Of a stretch of DNA of 64,000 bases, positions 7,886-16,778 are shown in pieces. The notes under the pieces were generated by a model, which made no database searches, was not told where the DNA came from, and saw nothing but the letters and a program-made list of their open reading frames with translations. The DNA is from Actinobacteria bacterium UBA2286 (lineage in GTDB: Bacteria; Actinomycetota; Coriobacteriia; Anaerosomatales; Anaerosomataceae). The stretch is taken from contig DDWM01000049.1 of assembly GCA_002345925.1 (NCBI GenBank), forward strand, positions 26,799 to 90,798, read 5' to 3'. The stretch's first letter is position 1; every line of letters begins with the position of its first letter. The translations under genes were made by a program, and so were the position numbers.

Positions 7886-8922
7886 CCGACTTCTTGCAGG
7901 CATTGCTGGTACCCGCGCTTTCACTCGTCGGATGCGTCGTTGTTCCGACGCTCTTCATGAAGATGCTGGTGCCCTCTCTTGAGCGGGGACGCAGCGTCCT
8001 GAACTTCCGAGGTCGCGAGGTCTTTCCAGGACTCGGCATCGTTTGGATCATCTGGGCTGGCTGCGCGATCATCACAGGCATAGGGTCAGCGGCGCTTGGG
8101 ACTCAATCGGTGATGATGATGCTCACCTTGCTTGGTCCGCTCGCGCTCGTTGCGGCGGCACTTGGGCTGATTGACGACGCATATGGCTCCTCTGCCGACC
8201 GAGGCTTCCGTGGCCACTTCCGCGCGCTGGCCCATGGCCGAGTGACCACAGGGATGCTGAAGCTTATCGGCATCGGTGCAGCATCACTCGTGGTTGCAGC
8301 GATTCTCGGCCAGATAGCGCTTTGGGGTGCCGGTGATTCGGGCTTGATCAGAATCGCAGGCACACTGTTTGCCGCAGCTGCGATATCGCTCACAGCGAAT
8401 CTCGTGAACCTGACCGATCTTAGGCCCGGTCGCGCACTCAAGGTGTACTGGTTTCTCGTGACGCTCGGCGGCGCGCTTGTGCTGCTGGCCGTGTTCGGGG
8501 GCTTTCGGCTGGGCTCTAGTGAGGCCTCGCTTGCGGTCATCTTGGTCGGTTCGCTCTACCTGGCGCTCATCGGCCCGGTTCTTGCGGTATGGCGGTTCGA
8601 CCTTGGAGAGCGCGGGATGCTCGGCGATTCCGGTGCCAACGCGATGGGAGCCGTTGCAGGTGCGCTCATTGTCATCGCCTTGCCGATTTGGGCGCTCGTC
8701 GTCTACACGGCGCTGTTGTTTGCGCTGAATCTGGCTGCCGAGAAGGTTTCGTTCTCGGCAGTGATCGAGCGCACCCCCGCGTTGCGTTGGTTCGACATGC
8801 TTGGCCGGCTGCCTGAGGGTGCATCCGGAACACAGAATGCGGAATCGTCCGCAGGTTCGCCGTCTGATGTCGGTGACTCGCGGTATCATCTTGAAGACGA
8901 CCACGACACAAGGAAAGTGTGA
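7882..8922 (+). CDS. MraY/WecA-like polyprenyl-phosphate glycosyl-1-phosphate transferase (GT4)
   Basis: 346 aa, roughly ten membrane helices. Family motifs are visible in order: LGLIDDAYG with the Asp pair at 98-99, NLTDLRPGR from Asn176 (the position of NLTDGLDG in MraY) and LGDSGANAMG with Gly248-Asp249. These place it in the family that loads a sugar-1-phosphate onto a polyprenyl phosphate at the inner membrane. The true MraY is at 27.6 kb with canonical motifs, so this is a second, divergent initiating transferase, likely for a different glycan. The C-terminal 35 residues are polar and unconserved. ATGA overlap with the preceding gene; pyrG follows after 8 bp. Confidence 0.8.
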   Translation: MTDFLQALLVPALSLVGCVVVPTLFMKMLVPSLERGRSVLNFRGREVFPGLGIVWIIWAGCAIITGIGSAALGTQSVMMMLTLLGPLALVAAALGLIDDAYGSSADRGFRGHFRALAHGRVTTGMLKLIGIGAASLVVAAILGQIALWGAGDSGLIRIAGTLFAAAAISLTANLVNLTDLRPGRALKVYWFLVTLGGALVLLAVFGGFRLGSSEASLAVILVGSLYLALIGPVLAVWRFDLGERGMLGDSGANAMGAVAGALIVIALPIWALVVYTALLFALNLAAEKVSFSAVIERTPALRWFDMLGRLPEGASGTQNAESSAGSPSDVGDSRYHLEDDHDTRKV

Positions 8923-8930
8923 GGGACAGC

Positions 8931-10544
8931 ATGGCAACAAAGCACATATTCGTAACCGGTGGCGTGGTCTCATCGCTCGGCAAGGGAATCACGGCGGCTT
9001 CACTGGGCCGACTCCTGAAGTCGCGCGGACTCAAAGTAACCATCCAAAAGCTCGATCCCTATCTCAATGTGGACCCGGGTACGATGAGTCCGTTCCAGCA
9101 CGGCGAGGTCTTTGTGACCGACGATGGGGGAGAGACTGACCTCGACTTGGGTCATTATGAGCGGTTCATCGATGAGTCGCTCTCGCGTGACTGCAACGTC
9201 ACGGCTGGTTCGGTCTATCAGACGCTGATCGCCAAAGAGCGTCGTGGTGACTTCCTTGGCGGCACCGTGCAGGTCATCCCTCATGTCACAAATGAGATCA
9301 AGGATCGAATCAACCGCCTTGCCGAGCAGACGAAGCCCGACGTCATCATCACAGAAGTTGGCGGTACTGTCGGCGACATCGAGTCGCTGCCGTTCATCGA
9401 AGCGATTCGTCAGCTTCGCAAGGACAAGGGCCGCGACAACGTTATTTACATCCACGTGACGCTAGTGCCGTACATCGCCGCATCATCCGAGCTGAAGACG
9501 AAACCTACGCAGCACTCCGTCAAGGAACTGCGCTCGATCGGTATCCAGCCCGATTTCATCGTGTGTCGCTCGGACAGGCCGATCGACGCGGGTATCAGGC
9601 GCAAGATCGGGCTGTTCTGCGATGTGGAGCCGTCCGCGGTCATCTCGGCGATGGACGCTGCCTCTATCTATGAGGTTCCGCTCACCCTGCGTGGGCAAGG
9701 TCTAGATGCGATGGTTATCGAGCGGCTTGGCCTTGAGTGCGGTGAGCCCGACATCACCGAATGGCAGGCGTTCGTGGACCATCGCCGCTCGATCGTGGAC
9801 GAGGTCGACATCGCGCTCGTCGGGAAGTACGTACAGCTGCCGGACGCCTATCTCTCGGTCACCGAGGCTCTCAGCCATGCCGGGATCTTCCACGACAACA
9901 AAGTGAACGTGCATTGGGTGGATGCCGAGAGTCTCACACCTGAAGAGGTGGATGAGGTTCTTGCAGACTTCGATGGCATTCTCGTACCGGGTGGATTCGG
10001 CATCCGGGGCATCGAGGGCAAGATTCGCGCCGCCCGATATGCTAGAGAGAAGCTGGTGCCGTACTTCGGCATTTGCCTTGGAATGCAGGTGGCAGTCGCC
10101 GAGTTCGCCCGCCACGTCGCGGGACTTGAGGGCGCCAACTCTGGCGAATTCGATCCGGTCACACCGCACCCGGTCATCGACCTGATGCGCGAGCAGGTCG
10201 ACGTCAGTGACATGGGCGGCACAATGCGTCTCGGCGCGTACCCTTGCACGGTCGTTCCCGGCACCAAGGGCTACGAGGCGTACGGTGAAGAAGTGATCTA
10301 CGAGCGTCATCGTCACCGCTATGAAGTCAATAACGCGTACCGTCAGCAGCTCGTTGATGCCGGCATGATCGTGAGCGGCGTGTCGCCCGATGGCAAGCTC
10401 GTCGAAATGATCGAGCTGCCGGACCACCCATGGTTCCTCGGCAATCAGGGCCATCCAGAATTCAAGAGCCGCCCGACGCGGCCCGCCCCGCTGTTCAGGG
10501 ATTTCGTCGGCGCCGCAGTCGCGCACCGCAAGGCGCGCGGGTAG
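8931..10544 (+). CDS. pyrG: CTP synthase
   Basis: 537 aa, the normal length. It converts UTP, ATP and glutamine to CTP. The N-terminal amidoligase domain starts KHIFVTGGVVSSLGKG (P-loop) and includes the HYERF segment. The C-terminal glutamine amidotransferase domain has the nucleophile Cys382 in FGICLGMQ and the His/Glu pair in GNQGHPE. Start: ATG at 8931 with GAGG at 8921-8924; a GTG 12 bp upstream is less well placed. Its position downstream of steA/steB matches other Actinomycetota, although four genes intervene here. Confidence 0.97.
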   Translation: MATKHIFVTGGVVSSLGKGITAASLGRLLKSRGLKVTIQKLDPYLNVDPGTMSPFQHGEVFVTDDGGETDLDLGHYERFIDESLSRDCNVTAGSVYQTLIAKERRGDFLGGTVQVIPHVTNEIKDRINRLAEQTKPDVIITEVGGTVGDIESLPFIEAIRQLRKDKGRDNVIYIHVTLVPYIAASSELKTKPTQHSVKELRSIGIQPDFIVCRSDRPIDAGIRRKIGLFCDVEPSAVISAMDAASIYEVPLTLRGQGLDAMVIERLGLECGEPDITEWQAFVDHRRSIVDEVDIALVGKYVQLPDAYLSVTEALSHAGIFHDNKVNVHWVDAESLTPEEVDEVLADFDGILVPGGFGIRGIEGKIRAARYAREKLVPYFGICLGMQVAVAEFARHVAGLEGANSGEFDPVTPHPVIDLMREQVDVSDMGGTMRLGAYPCTVVPGTKGYEAYGEEVIYERHRHRYEVNNAYRQQLVDAGMIVSGVSPDGKLVEMIELPDHPWFLGNQGHPEFKSRPTRPAPLFRDFVGAAVAHRKARG

Positions 10545-10568
10545 CCCCGCGATCAGCCGGAGCAACAC

Positions 10569-11639
10569 ATGAGACTGGTCTGGGCCGAGGTGAAGAGTGT
10601 TGAGAGCGATCGCGCCGGCGTGCAGCGGCTCGATGTTGTGCTTGACGACGGGGCGGCAGGCGACGCATTGCTATACACGGCTCTCTGCGAGTCATGCTCG
10701 TGCGGAGATCGGGTGCTGCTGAACGCCACCGCTGTCGACCTGTCGCTTGGCACCGGTGGGCTGCATTTTGTTGTTGCAAAGGCAGGGTGCGGAGTCTCTC
10801 TTGATGATGCGTCCGCCGGACATGTCATGAAGGCGCGGTACACGCCCCTGCAGCGCGACGTACTCACCGTCGAAGAGGCTGAGAGCCCTCACGCTTCGGT
10901 CATGGCAACAGCCGTCTCTCTGGAGGGGATGCCCGTTGTGTGCTGTGGGCTTCACAGCCACGTGCTGCCTGTTGCTGCTGCTATCAAGCAGTCGGACCGC
11001 GCGCTGCGTATCGTCTATGTGATGACCGATGGCGCGTCTTTGCCGTTGGCGTTTTCAGATCTCATTCCAGACATGCTTGCGGCGGGACTTCTCGACGAGA
11101 CGATTTCCGCCGGTCAGGCATTCGGAGGTGGACTTGAAGCGGTCACGCTTCACTCGGCGCTTCTTGCGGCGCGTCACGTGTGTGGTGCGGATGTCGTGAT
11201 CGTAGCGCTCGGCCCGGGAATAACAGGAACCTCTACGCCGTTTGGCCATGGAGGCATAGCCCAGGGCGAGGCAATCAATGCGGTTTCCGCGCTCGGCGGC
11301 CGTGCCGTGGCTGTCTTGAGGTTATCGTTCGCTGACGCCAGAGCGCGGCATCGCGGCGTGAGTCATCATTCGCTTGCGGCGCTGGCGACGGTTGCGCTCG
11401 GCAGCGCGACCATCGCGGTACCAACGCTGTCTGAGTCTCAGTCTGCTGAGATAGACAACTCGCTACAGGAGTCGGGCGTCTGGGACAGGCATACCCGAGT
11501 GGATGTGCCGGCGGCGATTCTGCCCGACACCGGCGAGCTTCGGATGCGCTCCATGGGGCGGTCGCCTGACGATGATCCTGCATTCTTCCTGGCAGCTGCC
11601 GCTGCGGGGACTGTTGCAGCAGGAATATGCGGTCGCTGA
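10569..11639 (+). CDS. DUF3866 family protein
   Basis: 356 aa, soluble, no signal peptide. It matches the DUF3866 family seen in Actinobacteria and some Firmicutes: an N-terminal beta-rich part with DRVLLNATAVDLSLGTGG, then an alpha/beta domain with VVCCGLHSHVLPVAAA, VYVMTDGASLPLAFSD and VIVALGPGITGTSTPFGHG. The biochemical function of the family is not known to me. In M. tuberculosis the slot between pyrG and xerD holds a nudix hydrolase, so this gene is a replacement or insertion. It starts 24 bp after pyrG and is probably on the same transcript. Confidence 0.8.
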   Translation: MRLVWAEVKSVESDRAGVQRLDVVLDDGAAGDALLYTALCESCSCGDRVLLNATAVDLSLGTGGLHFVVAKAGCGVSLDDASAGHVMKARYTPLQRDVLTVEEAESPHASVMATAVSLEGMPVVCCGLHSHVLPVAAAIKQSDRALRIVYVMTDGASLPLAFSDLIPDMLAAGLLDETISAGQAFGGGLEAVTLHSALLAARHVCGADVVIVALGPGITGTSTPFGHGGIAQGEAINAVSALGGRAVAVLRLSFADARARHRGVSHHSLAALATVALGSATIAVPTLSESQSAEIDNSLQESGVWDRHTRVDVPAAILPDTGELRMRSMGRSPDDDPAFFLAAAAAGTVAAGICGR

Positions 11640-11705
11640 ACGTTGTTATGCGGTGCTTGTCCGGTGCCGTATTCAGGCGTATTCGCGCCGTCTGGCGATA
11701 GGCAC

Positions 11706-11733
11706 TTGCGCCATGCCTGACCTGCGATACACT
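11706..11733 (+). promoter_or_regulatory. Weak candidate promoter for ald
   Basis: TTGCGC (11706-11711), 16 bp, TACACT (11728-11733) in the 197-bp gap before ald. A short palindrome GGGTTTATACCC lies just before the ribosome binding site (about 11806-11817). Nothing else is recognisable in this gap. Confidence 0.3.
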
Positions 11734-11836
11734 GGTCGCAGCCTCCGGCGGTTGGACCATGCAACTTCCACAAAAGCTCCATGCTTAGGCTATGCATGCA
11801 GATCGGGTTTATACCCACGGCAGGAAGGATACGACG

Positions 11837-12949
11837 GTGATCATCGGCGTACCCAAGGAGATCAAGAACAATGAGTTCCGCGTTGGCATGACCCCCGGTG
11901 GTGCTCGCGAGTTCGTCGAGTACGGTCACACCGTCGTTGTCGAGAAGGCTGCCGGCGACGGTTCCTCGTTCACGGATAGCGAGTATGCGGCGGCTGGCGC
12001 CAAGCTCGTCGACACCGCAGAAGAGGTATTCGCTACTGCAGAGATGATCGTCAAGGTAAAAGAGCCGCAGCCGGTCGAGATCGCTCGTCTGCGTCCCGGC
12101 CAGATCCTGTACACGTATCTTCATCTTGCTCCCGATCTTGCGCAGACCCAGGGTCTCATCAAATCCGGTGCTGTCTGTTTCGCGTACGAGACGGTCGAGC
12201 TTCCCAACCGGTCGTTGCCACTCTTGGCACCGATGTCTGAGGTTGCCGGTCGCATGGCTTCCCAGGTTGGTGCTGCGTATCTGCAGAAGCCAAACGGTGG
12301 TCGTGGCGTGCTCATGGGCGGCGTCCCCGGAACGTATCCGGCGAAGGTCGTCGTTCTCGGCGGCGGTGTCGTAGGTACCAATGCAGCGTATGTTGCAATG
12401 GGCATGGGCGCTGACGTAACGATCATGGACGTCAACCTTGATCGGCTGCGCTACCTGGATGACATCTGGGGCAACCGTATCCGCACCATCTACTCGAGCA
12501 AGCACAACGTAGAGGAAGCCGTATACGCTGCCGACCTCGTGATCGGTGCTGTGCTGCTTCCTGGTGCCAAGACGCCGTACCTCATCACAAAGGATATGCT
12601 GCCGAGCATGAAGGATGGTTCGGTCGTTGTGGACGTATCCGTCGACCAGGGTGGCTGCATCGAGACCACACATGCGACCACGCACGCCGACCCGATCTAC
12701 TTCGTGGGTGGCGTATTGCACTACGGCGTGGCGAACATGCCCGGCGCTGTGCCCAACACCTCCACGCTTGCACTCACGAACGCGACGCTGCGCTACGGGC
12801 TCGCAATCGCGAACAAGGGCTGGAAGCAGGCCGTCATCGACGACGCTGCGCTCGCCAAGGGCGTCAACGTGCTCGACGGCAAGATCACGTACAAGCCCGT
12901 TGCCGACGCACACGGCATGAACTACACAGCGTTGGAGAAGCTTCTCTAG
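11837..12949 (+). CDS. ald: Alanine dehydrogenase
   Basis: 370 aa, normal length. NAD-dependent reversible deamination of L-alanine to pyruvate and ammonia. Active-site residues fall at the standard numbers: Arg15, Lys75, His96 and Asp270 (VDVSVDQGG). The Rossmann motif VLGGGVVGTNAA is near residue 173. Start: GTG at 11837, preceded by AGGAAGGA; the longer ATG frame from 11792 adds 15 unrelated residues. A perfect 12-bp hairpin follows the stop. It is monocistronic and could serve alanine catabolism or supply alanine for peptidoglycan. Confidence 0.96.
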   Translation: MIIGVPKEIKNNEFRVGMTPGGAREFVEYGHTVVVEKAAGDGSSFTDSEYAAAGAKLVDTAEEVFATAEMIVKVKEPQPVEIARLRPGQILYTYLHLAPDLAQTQGLIKSGAVCFAYETVELPNRSLPLLAPMSEVAGRMASQVGAAYLQKPNGGRGVLMGGVPGTYPAKVVVLGGGVVGTNAAYVAMGMGADVTIMDVNLDRLRYLDDIWGNRIRTIYSSKHNVEEAVYAADLVIGAVLLPGAKTPYLITKDMLPSMKDGSVVVDVSVDQGGCIETTHATTHADPIYFVGGVLHYGVANMPGAVPNTSTLALTNATLRYGLAIANKGWKQAVIDDAALAKGVNVLDGKITYKPVADAHGMNYTALEKLL

Positions 12950-12974
12950 ATCACCAGCGGCACATTGGTTGTAT

Positions 12975-13003
12975 GCGAGGGCGACCAGACAGGTCGCCCT
13001 CGC
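12975..13003 (+). terminator. Hairpin terminator after ald
   Basis: Perfect 12-bp inverted repeat GCGAGGGCGACC (12975-12986) and GGTCGCCCTCGC (12992-13003) with a 5-nt loop, 25 bp after the ald stop. The U-tract is poor (TCTATAAT), and that same sequence contains the xerD -10. Confidence 0.75.
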
Positions 13004-13005
13004 TC

Positions 13006-13011
13006 TATAAT
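13006..13011 (+). promoter_or_regulatory. xerD -10 element, leaderless start predicted
   Basis: A consensus TATAAT ends 6 bp before the xerD ATG at 13018. The usual distance from -10 to +1 puts the transcript start on the A of the ATG. There is no ribosome binding site in the gap (TCGGGGC). The -35 region would lie inside the ald terminator stem and has no consensus. Confidence 0.6.
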
Positions 13012-13017
13012 CGGGGC

Positions 13018-13923
13018 ATGGAAGCCAGCATCAATGAGTTCCTCACATACCTCGCCGTGGAGAGAGGCGCATCGCCGAATACTATCTCGGCGTATCGTCT
13101 CGATCTGCGGGAGTATGCGCAAACGCTTTATTCGCGGGACGTCCGTTCGCCTGGCAGTGTCGTCAGAGAAGATGTCACTGCGCACATCGCTGCGCTCAGG
13201 ACGAGAGGTCTTGCACCAAGTTCAGTGGAGCGCAAGGTTGCTGCGATCAAGTCCTTCCATCGCTTCTGCGTGCGCGAGGGTATCGCTGAGGAGCAGCCCA
13301 CGGCCAGGATTCCGCTTCCTAAGGTTCCTGATAGGCTGCCCGACGTTATATCCATAGATGATGCTGAGCGGCTGCTCGGTCAGCCGTTTCCTGAGAGTCC
13401 GGTGGGAAGTCGGGACCGAACGCTGCTTGAGACCTTGTATGGATGTGGGTTGCGCGTAAGCGAAGCCACGGGTCTTGATGTGGAGAATCTTGACCTTGAC
13501 GGCGGCTTCGTGAGGGTTTACGGCAAAGGAAGCAAGGAGCGCCTCGTACCGGTGAGCGGCGCTGCCGAGCGATGCATGCGCGAGTACCTAGCGCATGGTA
13601 GGCCGTTCCTCCGGACCAAGAAGGCAAGCGTGAGACAGGACCCATCTGCGGTCTTCCTGAACCAGCGTGGCCAGCGTATGACGCGTCAGGCCGTTTTCGG
13701 CATCGTGCGAACGTACGGTGGCCGAGCCGGGCTGGAGCTGCACCCGCATTCATTGCGACATTCGTTTGCGACCCACATGCTGGAAGGGGGAGCGGACCTC
13801 CGGGCGCTGCAAGAGATGCTCGGCCATGCAGATATCTCGACGACACAGGTGTATACGCATGTGGATAGGGCACATATTCGGGAGGAGTACCTTTCGACCC
13901 ATCCTCGCGCGCGTTTGAGGTAG
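13018..13923 (+). CDS. xerD: Tyrosine recombinase XerD
   Basis: 301 aa. The N-terminal SAM-like core-binding domain (1-90) is followed by a catalytic domain with Arg146 (GLRVSEA), the lysine of GKGSKER, His244 and Arg247 (HSLRHSF), His270 (LGHADIS) and nucleophile Tyr279. With a XerC-type partner it resolves chromosome dimers at dif. The ATG at 13018 is preferred because it fits the normal XerD N-terminus (ASINEFLTYLAVERG); the upstream ATG at 12973 lies inside the ald terminator. XerC and dif are not in this window. Confidence 0.92.
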   Translation: MEASINEFLTYLAVERGASPNTISAYRLDLREYAQTLYSRDVRSPGSVVREDVTAHIAALRTRGLAPSSVERKVAAIKSFHRFCVREGIAEEQPTARIPLPKVPDRLPDVISIDDAERLLGQPFPESPVGSRDRTLLETLYGCGLRVSEATGLDVENLDLDGGFVRVYGKGSKERLVPVSGAAERCMREYLAHGRPFLRTKKASVRQDPSAVFLNQRGQRMTRQAVFGIVRTYGGRAGLELHPHSLRHSFATHMLEGGADLRALQEMLGHADISTTQVYTHVDRAHIREEYLSTHPRARLR

Positions 13924-14020
13924 CGATCGAGGCGCTGGAAAATCTCGTGCTACAAGTGCTGAGTGGGAGTAGAATGTATTAGGTGTGTGGGTTCCGGAAT
14001 AATGAGGAGGCGGATCGAGC

Positions 14021-15091
14021 GTGGACAGTAAGAGAATCAAGATTATCTCGATAGTGCTCGCATTGATGTTGCTCGTGGCGTTCGTACCTGGTTGCTCTGC
14101 GAAGACGGATGAGACGCCAGCAGACAGCGGTACCGACACTCCTACGACGACTATCAAGGCAGCAATGGTCACCGACGTCGGTGGACTTGGCGACAAGTCC
14201 TTTAACGACGGTGCGTACTCCGGTCTGCAGCGCGCAGAGTCTGAGCTCGGCGTTGAGATCAAGGTTCTTGAGTCCAAAGAGATCACTGACTACGAGTCGA
14301 ACATCGATCAGCTGGCAAACGCGGGCTACTCGCCCATATTCGCTGTCGGCTTCCTGATGACCGACACCGTCTCCAAGATGTCGACTGATTTCCCCGACAC
14401 GTATTTCGGTGGCGTCGATGAGTTCTTCGATCCGGCTCCCGCAAACGTTGTTGGCTTGAACTTCAAAGAGGAAGAGGGCAGCTACCTCGCAGGTGTCGTA
14501 GCTGGTCTCGCCACCAAGGATTCGTTCGACAGCAAGCTTAACAAGGACAATGTCATCGGCTTCGTCGGCGGTATGGATATCCCGCTGATCCAGAAGTTCG
14601 AAGCTGGCTTCATCGCCGGCGCCAAGTCGGTAAACCCTGACGTCAAGGTCATCTCGCTCTACGCGGGTAACTTTACCGACCAGGCGAAGGGTAAGGAACT
14701 TGGTTACTCGCTCATCGAGCAGAAGGCCGACGTCATCTACGCTGCTGCGGGCCAGGTCGGCCTGGGCACCGTTGAGGCATGCAAGGACAAGGGCGCCCTC
14801 TTCATCGGCGTCGACGTGGACCAGTACGAGACTGTCGCCAACAGCGGCGATGTCATGCTGACCTCCATGATCAAGCGTGTTGACAACGCTGTCTTCGAGA
14901 CCATCAAGGCAGTCGTTGACGGCACCTTCCCGGGTGGAACCATTCAGGTCTTCGGACTTGCCGAGGAGGGCGTAGGTCTTGCTCCGTTCCACGATTTCGA
15001 GGCGAAGGTCCCGCAGGCAATCAAGGACGCGGTTGAGAAGGCTCGCACCGACATCATCGCCGGTACGATCATGGTCCCGACTGCTCCGTAG
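14021..15091 (+). CDS. BMP-family nucleoside-binding lipoprotein of an ABC importer
   Basis: 356 aa. Lipoprotein signal with Cys25 after VPG, then a low-complexity Thr/Asp linker and a BMP/PnrA-like domain starting AAMVTDVGGLGDKSFNDGA, a signature of this purine-nucleoside-binding family. GTG start 10 bp after GAGGAGG. It is the first gene of a four-gene importer. A terminator follows, so the binding protein should be made in excess over the transporter. The exact ligand (guanosine, inosine, other nucleosides) cannot be told from sequence. Confidence 0.9.
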   Translation: MDSKRIKIISIVLALMLLVAFVPGCSAKTDETPADSGTDTPTTTIKAAMVTDVGGLGDKSFNDGAYSGLQRAESELGVEIKVLESKEITDYESNIDQLANAGYSPIFAVGFLMTDTVSKMSTDFPDTYFGGVDEFFDPAPANVVGLNFKEEEGSYLAGVVAGLATKDSFDSKLNKDNVIGFVGGMDIPLIQKFEAGFIAGAKSVNPDVKVISLYAGNFTDQAKGKELGYSLIEQKADVIYAAAGQVGLGTVEACKDKGALFIGVDVDQYETVANSGDVMLTSMIKRVDNAVFETIKAVVDGTFPGGTIQVFGLAEEGVGLAPFHDFEAKVPQAIKDAVEKARTDIIAGTIMVPTAP

Positions 15092-15139
15092 GTAGCAATG
15101 TGATGGACGCGCTCTGTCGCGGTCATCTGGGGTAGACTT

Positions 15140-15175
15140 AGAGGGGCGGCCGGCATCGTCCGGACGCCCCTCTTT
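15140..15175 (+). terminator. Intrinsic terminator between binding-protein and ATPase genes
   Basis: AGAGGGGCG (15140-15148) pairs with CGCCCCTCT (15165-15173), with an inner CCGG/CCGG stem, followed by TT. It probably gives partial read-through into the ABC genes. Confidence 0.75.
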
Positions 15176-15209
15176 GATGGATTCGTCGGGCACGACCCGG
15201 GAGGGCTGG

Positions 15210-16778
15210 ATGCCACTACTCGAGCTGCGTGAGATCACGAAGGCGTTTCCAGGAGTACTCGCGAACGATCGCGTGTCTATGAAGTTGGACAAAGGTGAGA
15301 TTGTCGCCTTGCTCGGCGAGAACGGCGCCGGCAAGTCTACCCTCATGAACGTCGTTTACGGTCTCCTGACGGCGGACGACGGAGAGATCCTGGTCGATGA
15401 CATGCACGTCAAGATCAAGTCTCCCAGGCACGCCATCGATCTTGGCATCGGCATGGTCCATCAGCACTTCATGCTGGTTCAGCCGCTCACTGTCACCGAG
15501 AACATCGTTCTTGGCCGAGAGCCTGGACGCTATGGCGTCATCGACTTTGCAACGGCACGCCAGCGCGTGCGCGAGATATCGGACCGCTACAGCCTCAAGG
15601 TAGATCCGGATGCCAAAATCATCGACCTCTCTGTGGGTATGCAGCAGCGAGTCGAGATACTGAAGGCGCTCTACCAGGGTGCCAGGGTGCTGATTCTCGA
15701 TGAGCCCACCGCTGTCCTTACTCCACAAGAAGTGACCGAGCTATTCAGAGTCGTGCGCTCGCTCGTTGACGAGGGTCTCTCGGCGGTGTTCATCACGCAT
15801 AAGCTCGAGGAAGTCATCGCTATCGCGGATCGCATCCTCGTCATGCGTGACGGGGCGATCGTGGGGGAGACCACCCCTGGCGCAACTGATGAGATCGGAC
15901 TGGCTCGTATGATGGTTGGACGCGATGTCGTCCTGCGCGTCGAGAAAGGCGTCTCGACGTGTGGAGACGTGGTCTTGTCTGTCGACGACGTCCATATCGA
16001 AGACGACCGTTCGCTTGAGGCCGTCAAGGGAGTCAGCTTCAAGGTTTGTGGGGGAGAGATCCTCGCGATCGCCGGAGTTGACGGCAACGGGCAGCGTGAG
16101 CTGGTCGAGTCAATCGTCGGTCTGAGGCGTCCGCTGAGTGGCAAGATCGAGCTCAAGGGCAATGACATCACTCGCGCCAACGCGCGGGCGTCGATAGAGG
16201 CCGGTGTTTCGCACATTCCTGAGGACAGGCACAGGCGAGGACTGGTCCTCGAATTTGATATTGCCGAGAACATCATTCTTGGCGACCACCGTACGTCGCC
16301 AGCAGCCAGTCATGGCATCATGCACCCCAAAGCCATCACCGAGCTGGCACGCAAACGAATTGCCGACTACGACATCAGAACCCCATCCGAGCGCGTGCTC
16401 GCCGATAGTCTTTCGGGGGGAAATCAACAGAAGGTCGTCGTTGCTCGCGAGATCGGCCGCAACCCTGAGCTGCTCGTTGCGGCCCAACCGACTCGTGGAC
16501 TCGATGTTGGTGCTATTGAGTTCGTTCACACTCAGATCATTCGCGAGCGCGACTCTGGCAAGGCTGTTCTGCTTGTCACTTTCGAGTTGGAAGAAGTCCT
16601 ATCGCTCGCAGACCGGATACTCGTCATCTATGAAGGACGGATCGTGAAGGAGTTTGCAGTCGCTGATGCCGACGCGGAAACGCTCGGCTACTTCATGACC
16701 GGAGGCGGAGGCTCGAAGCTCGCCGACGGACAGGTAGCGCAGCCGTCCGAGTCATCTGTGACCGGAGGTGACAAGTGA
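15210..16778 (+). CDS. ABC transporter ATP-binding protein, two fused nucleotide-binding domains (nucleoside importer)
   Basis: 522 aa. The first nucleotide-binding domain has Walker A GENGAGKST, the degenerate signature LSVGMQQRVEI and Walker B VLILDEPTAVL. The second has a degenerate P-loop (GVDGNGQRE), signature LSGGNQQKVVVARE and a degenerate Walker B (LLVAAQPTRGLDVGA), the pattern of RbsA/YufO-type sugar and nucleoside ATPases. ATG at 15210 with GGGAGGG 5 bp upstream. The stop overlaps the GTG of the next gene (GTGA). It energises the two permeases downstream. Confidence 0.93.
   Translation: MPLLELREITKAFPGVLANDRVSMKLDKGEIVALLGENGAGKSTLMNVVYGLLTADDGEILVDDMHVKIKSPRHAIDLGIGMVHQHFMLVQPLTVTENIVLGREPGRYGVIDFATARQRVREISDRYSLKVDPDAKIIDLSVGMQQRVEILKALYQGARVLILDEPTAVLTPQEVTELFRVVRSLVDEGLSAVFITHKLEEVIAIADRILVMRDGAIVGETTPGATDEIGLARMMVGRDVVLRVEKGVSTCGDVVLSVDDVHIEDDRSLEAVKGVSFKVCGGEILAIAGVDGNGQRELVESIVGLRRPLSGKIELKGNDITRANARASIEAGVSHIPEDRHRRGLVLEFDIAENIILGDHRTSPAASHGIMHPKAITELARKRIADYDIRTPSERVLADSLSGGNQQKVVVAREIGRNPELLVAAQPTRGLDVGAIEFVHTQIIRERDSGKAVLLVTFELEEVLSLADRILVIYEGRIVKEFAVADADAETLGYFMTGGGGSKLADGQVAQPSESSVTGGDK

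Noticed and set aside
11438..12913. 491-codon open frame on the minus strand opposite ald
   Set aside because: Antisense to a gene whose catalytic residues are all in place; His/Arg/Val-rich composition of a shadow.
13979..15346. 455-codon open frame on the minus strand opposite the BMP lipoprotein gene
   Set aside because: It is the antisense shadow of a high-GC gene with clear family signatures; it crosses the intergenic terminator and has no recognisable motif.
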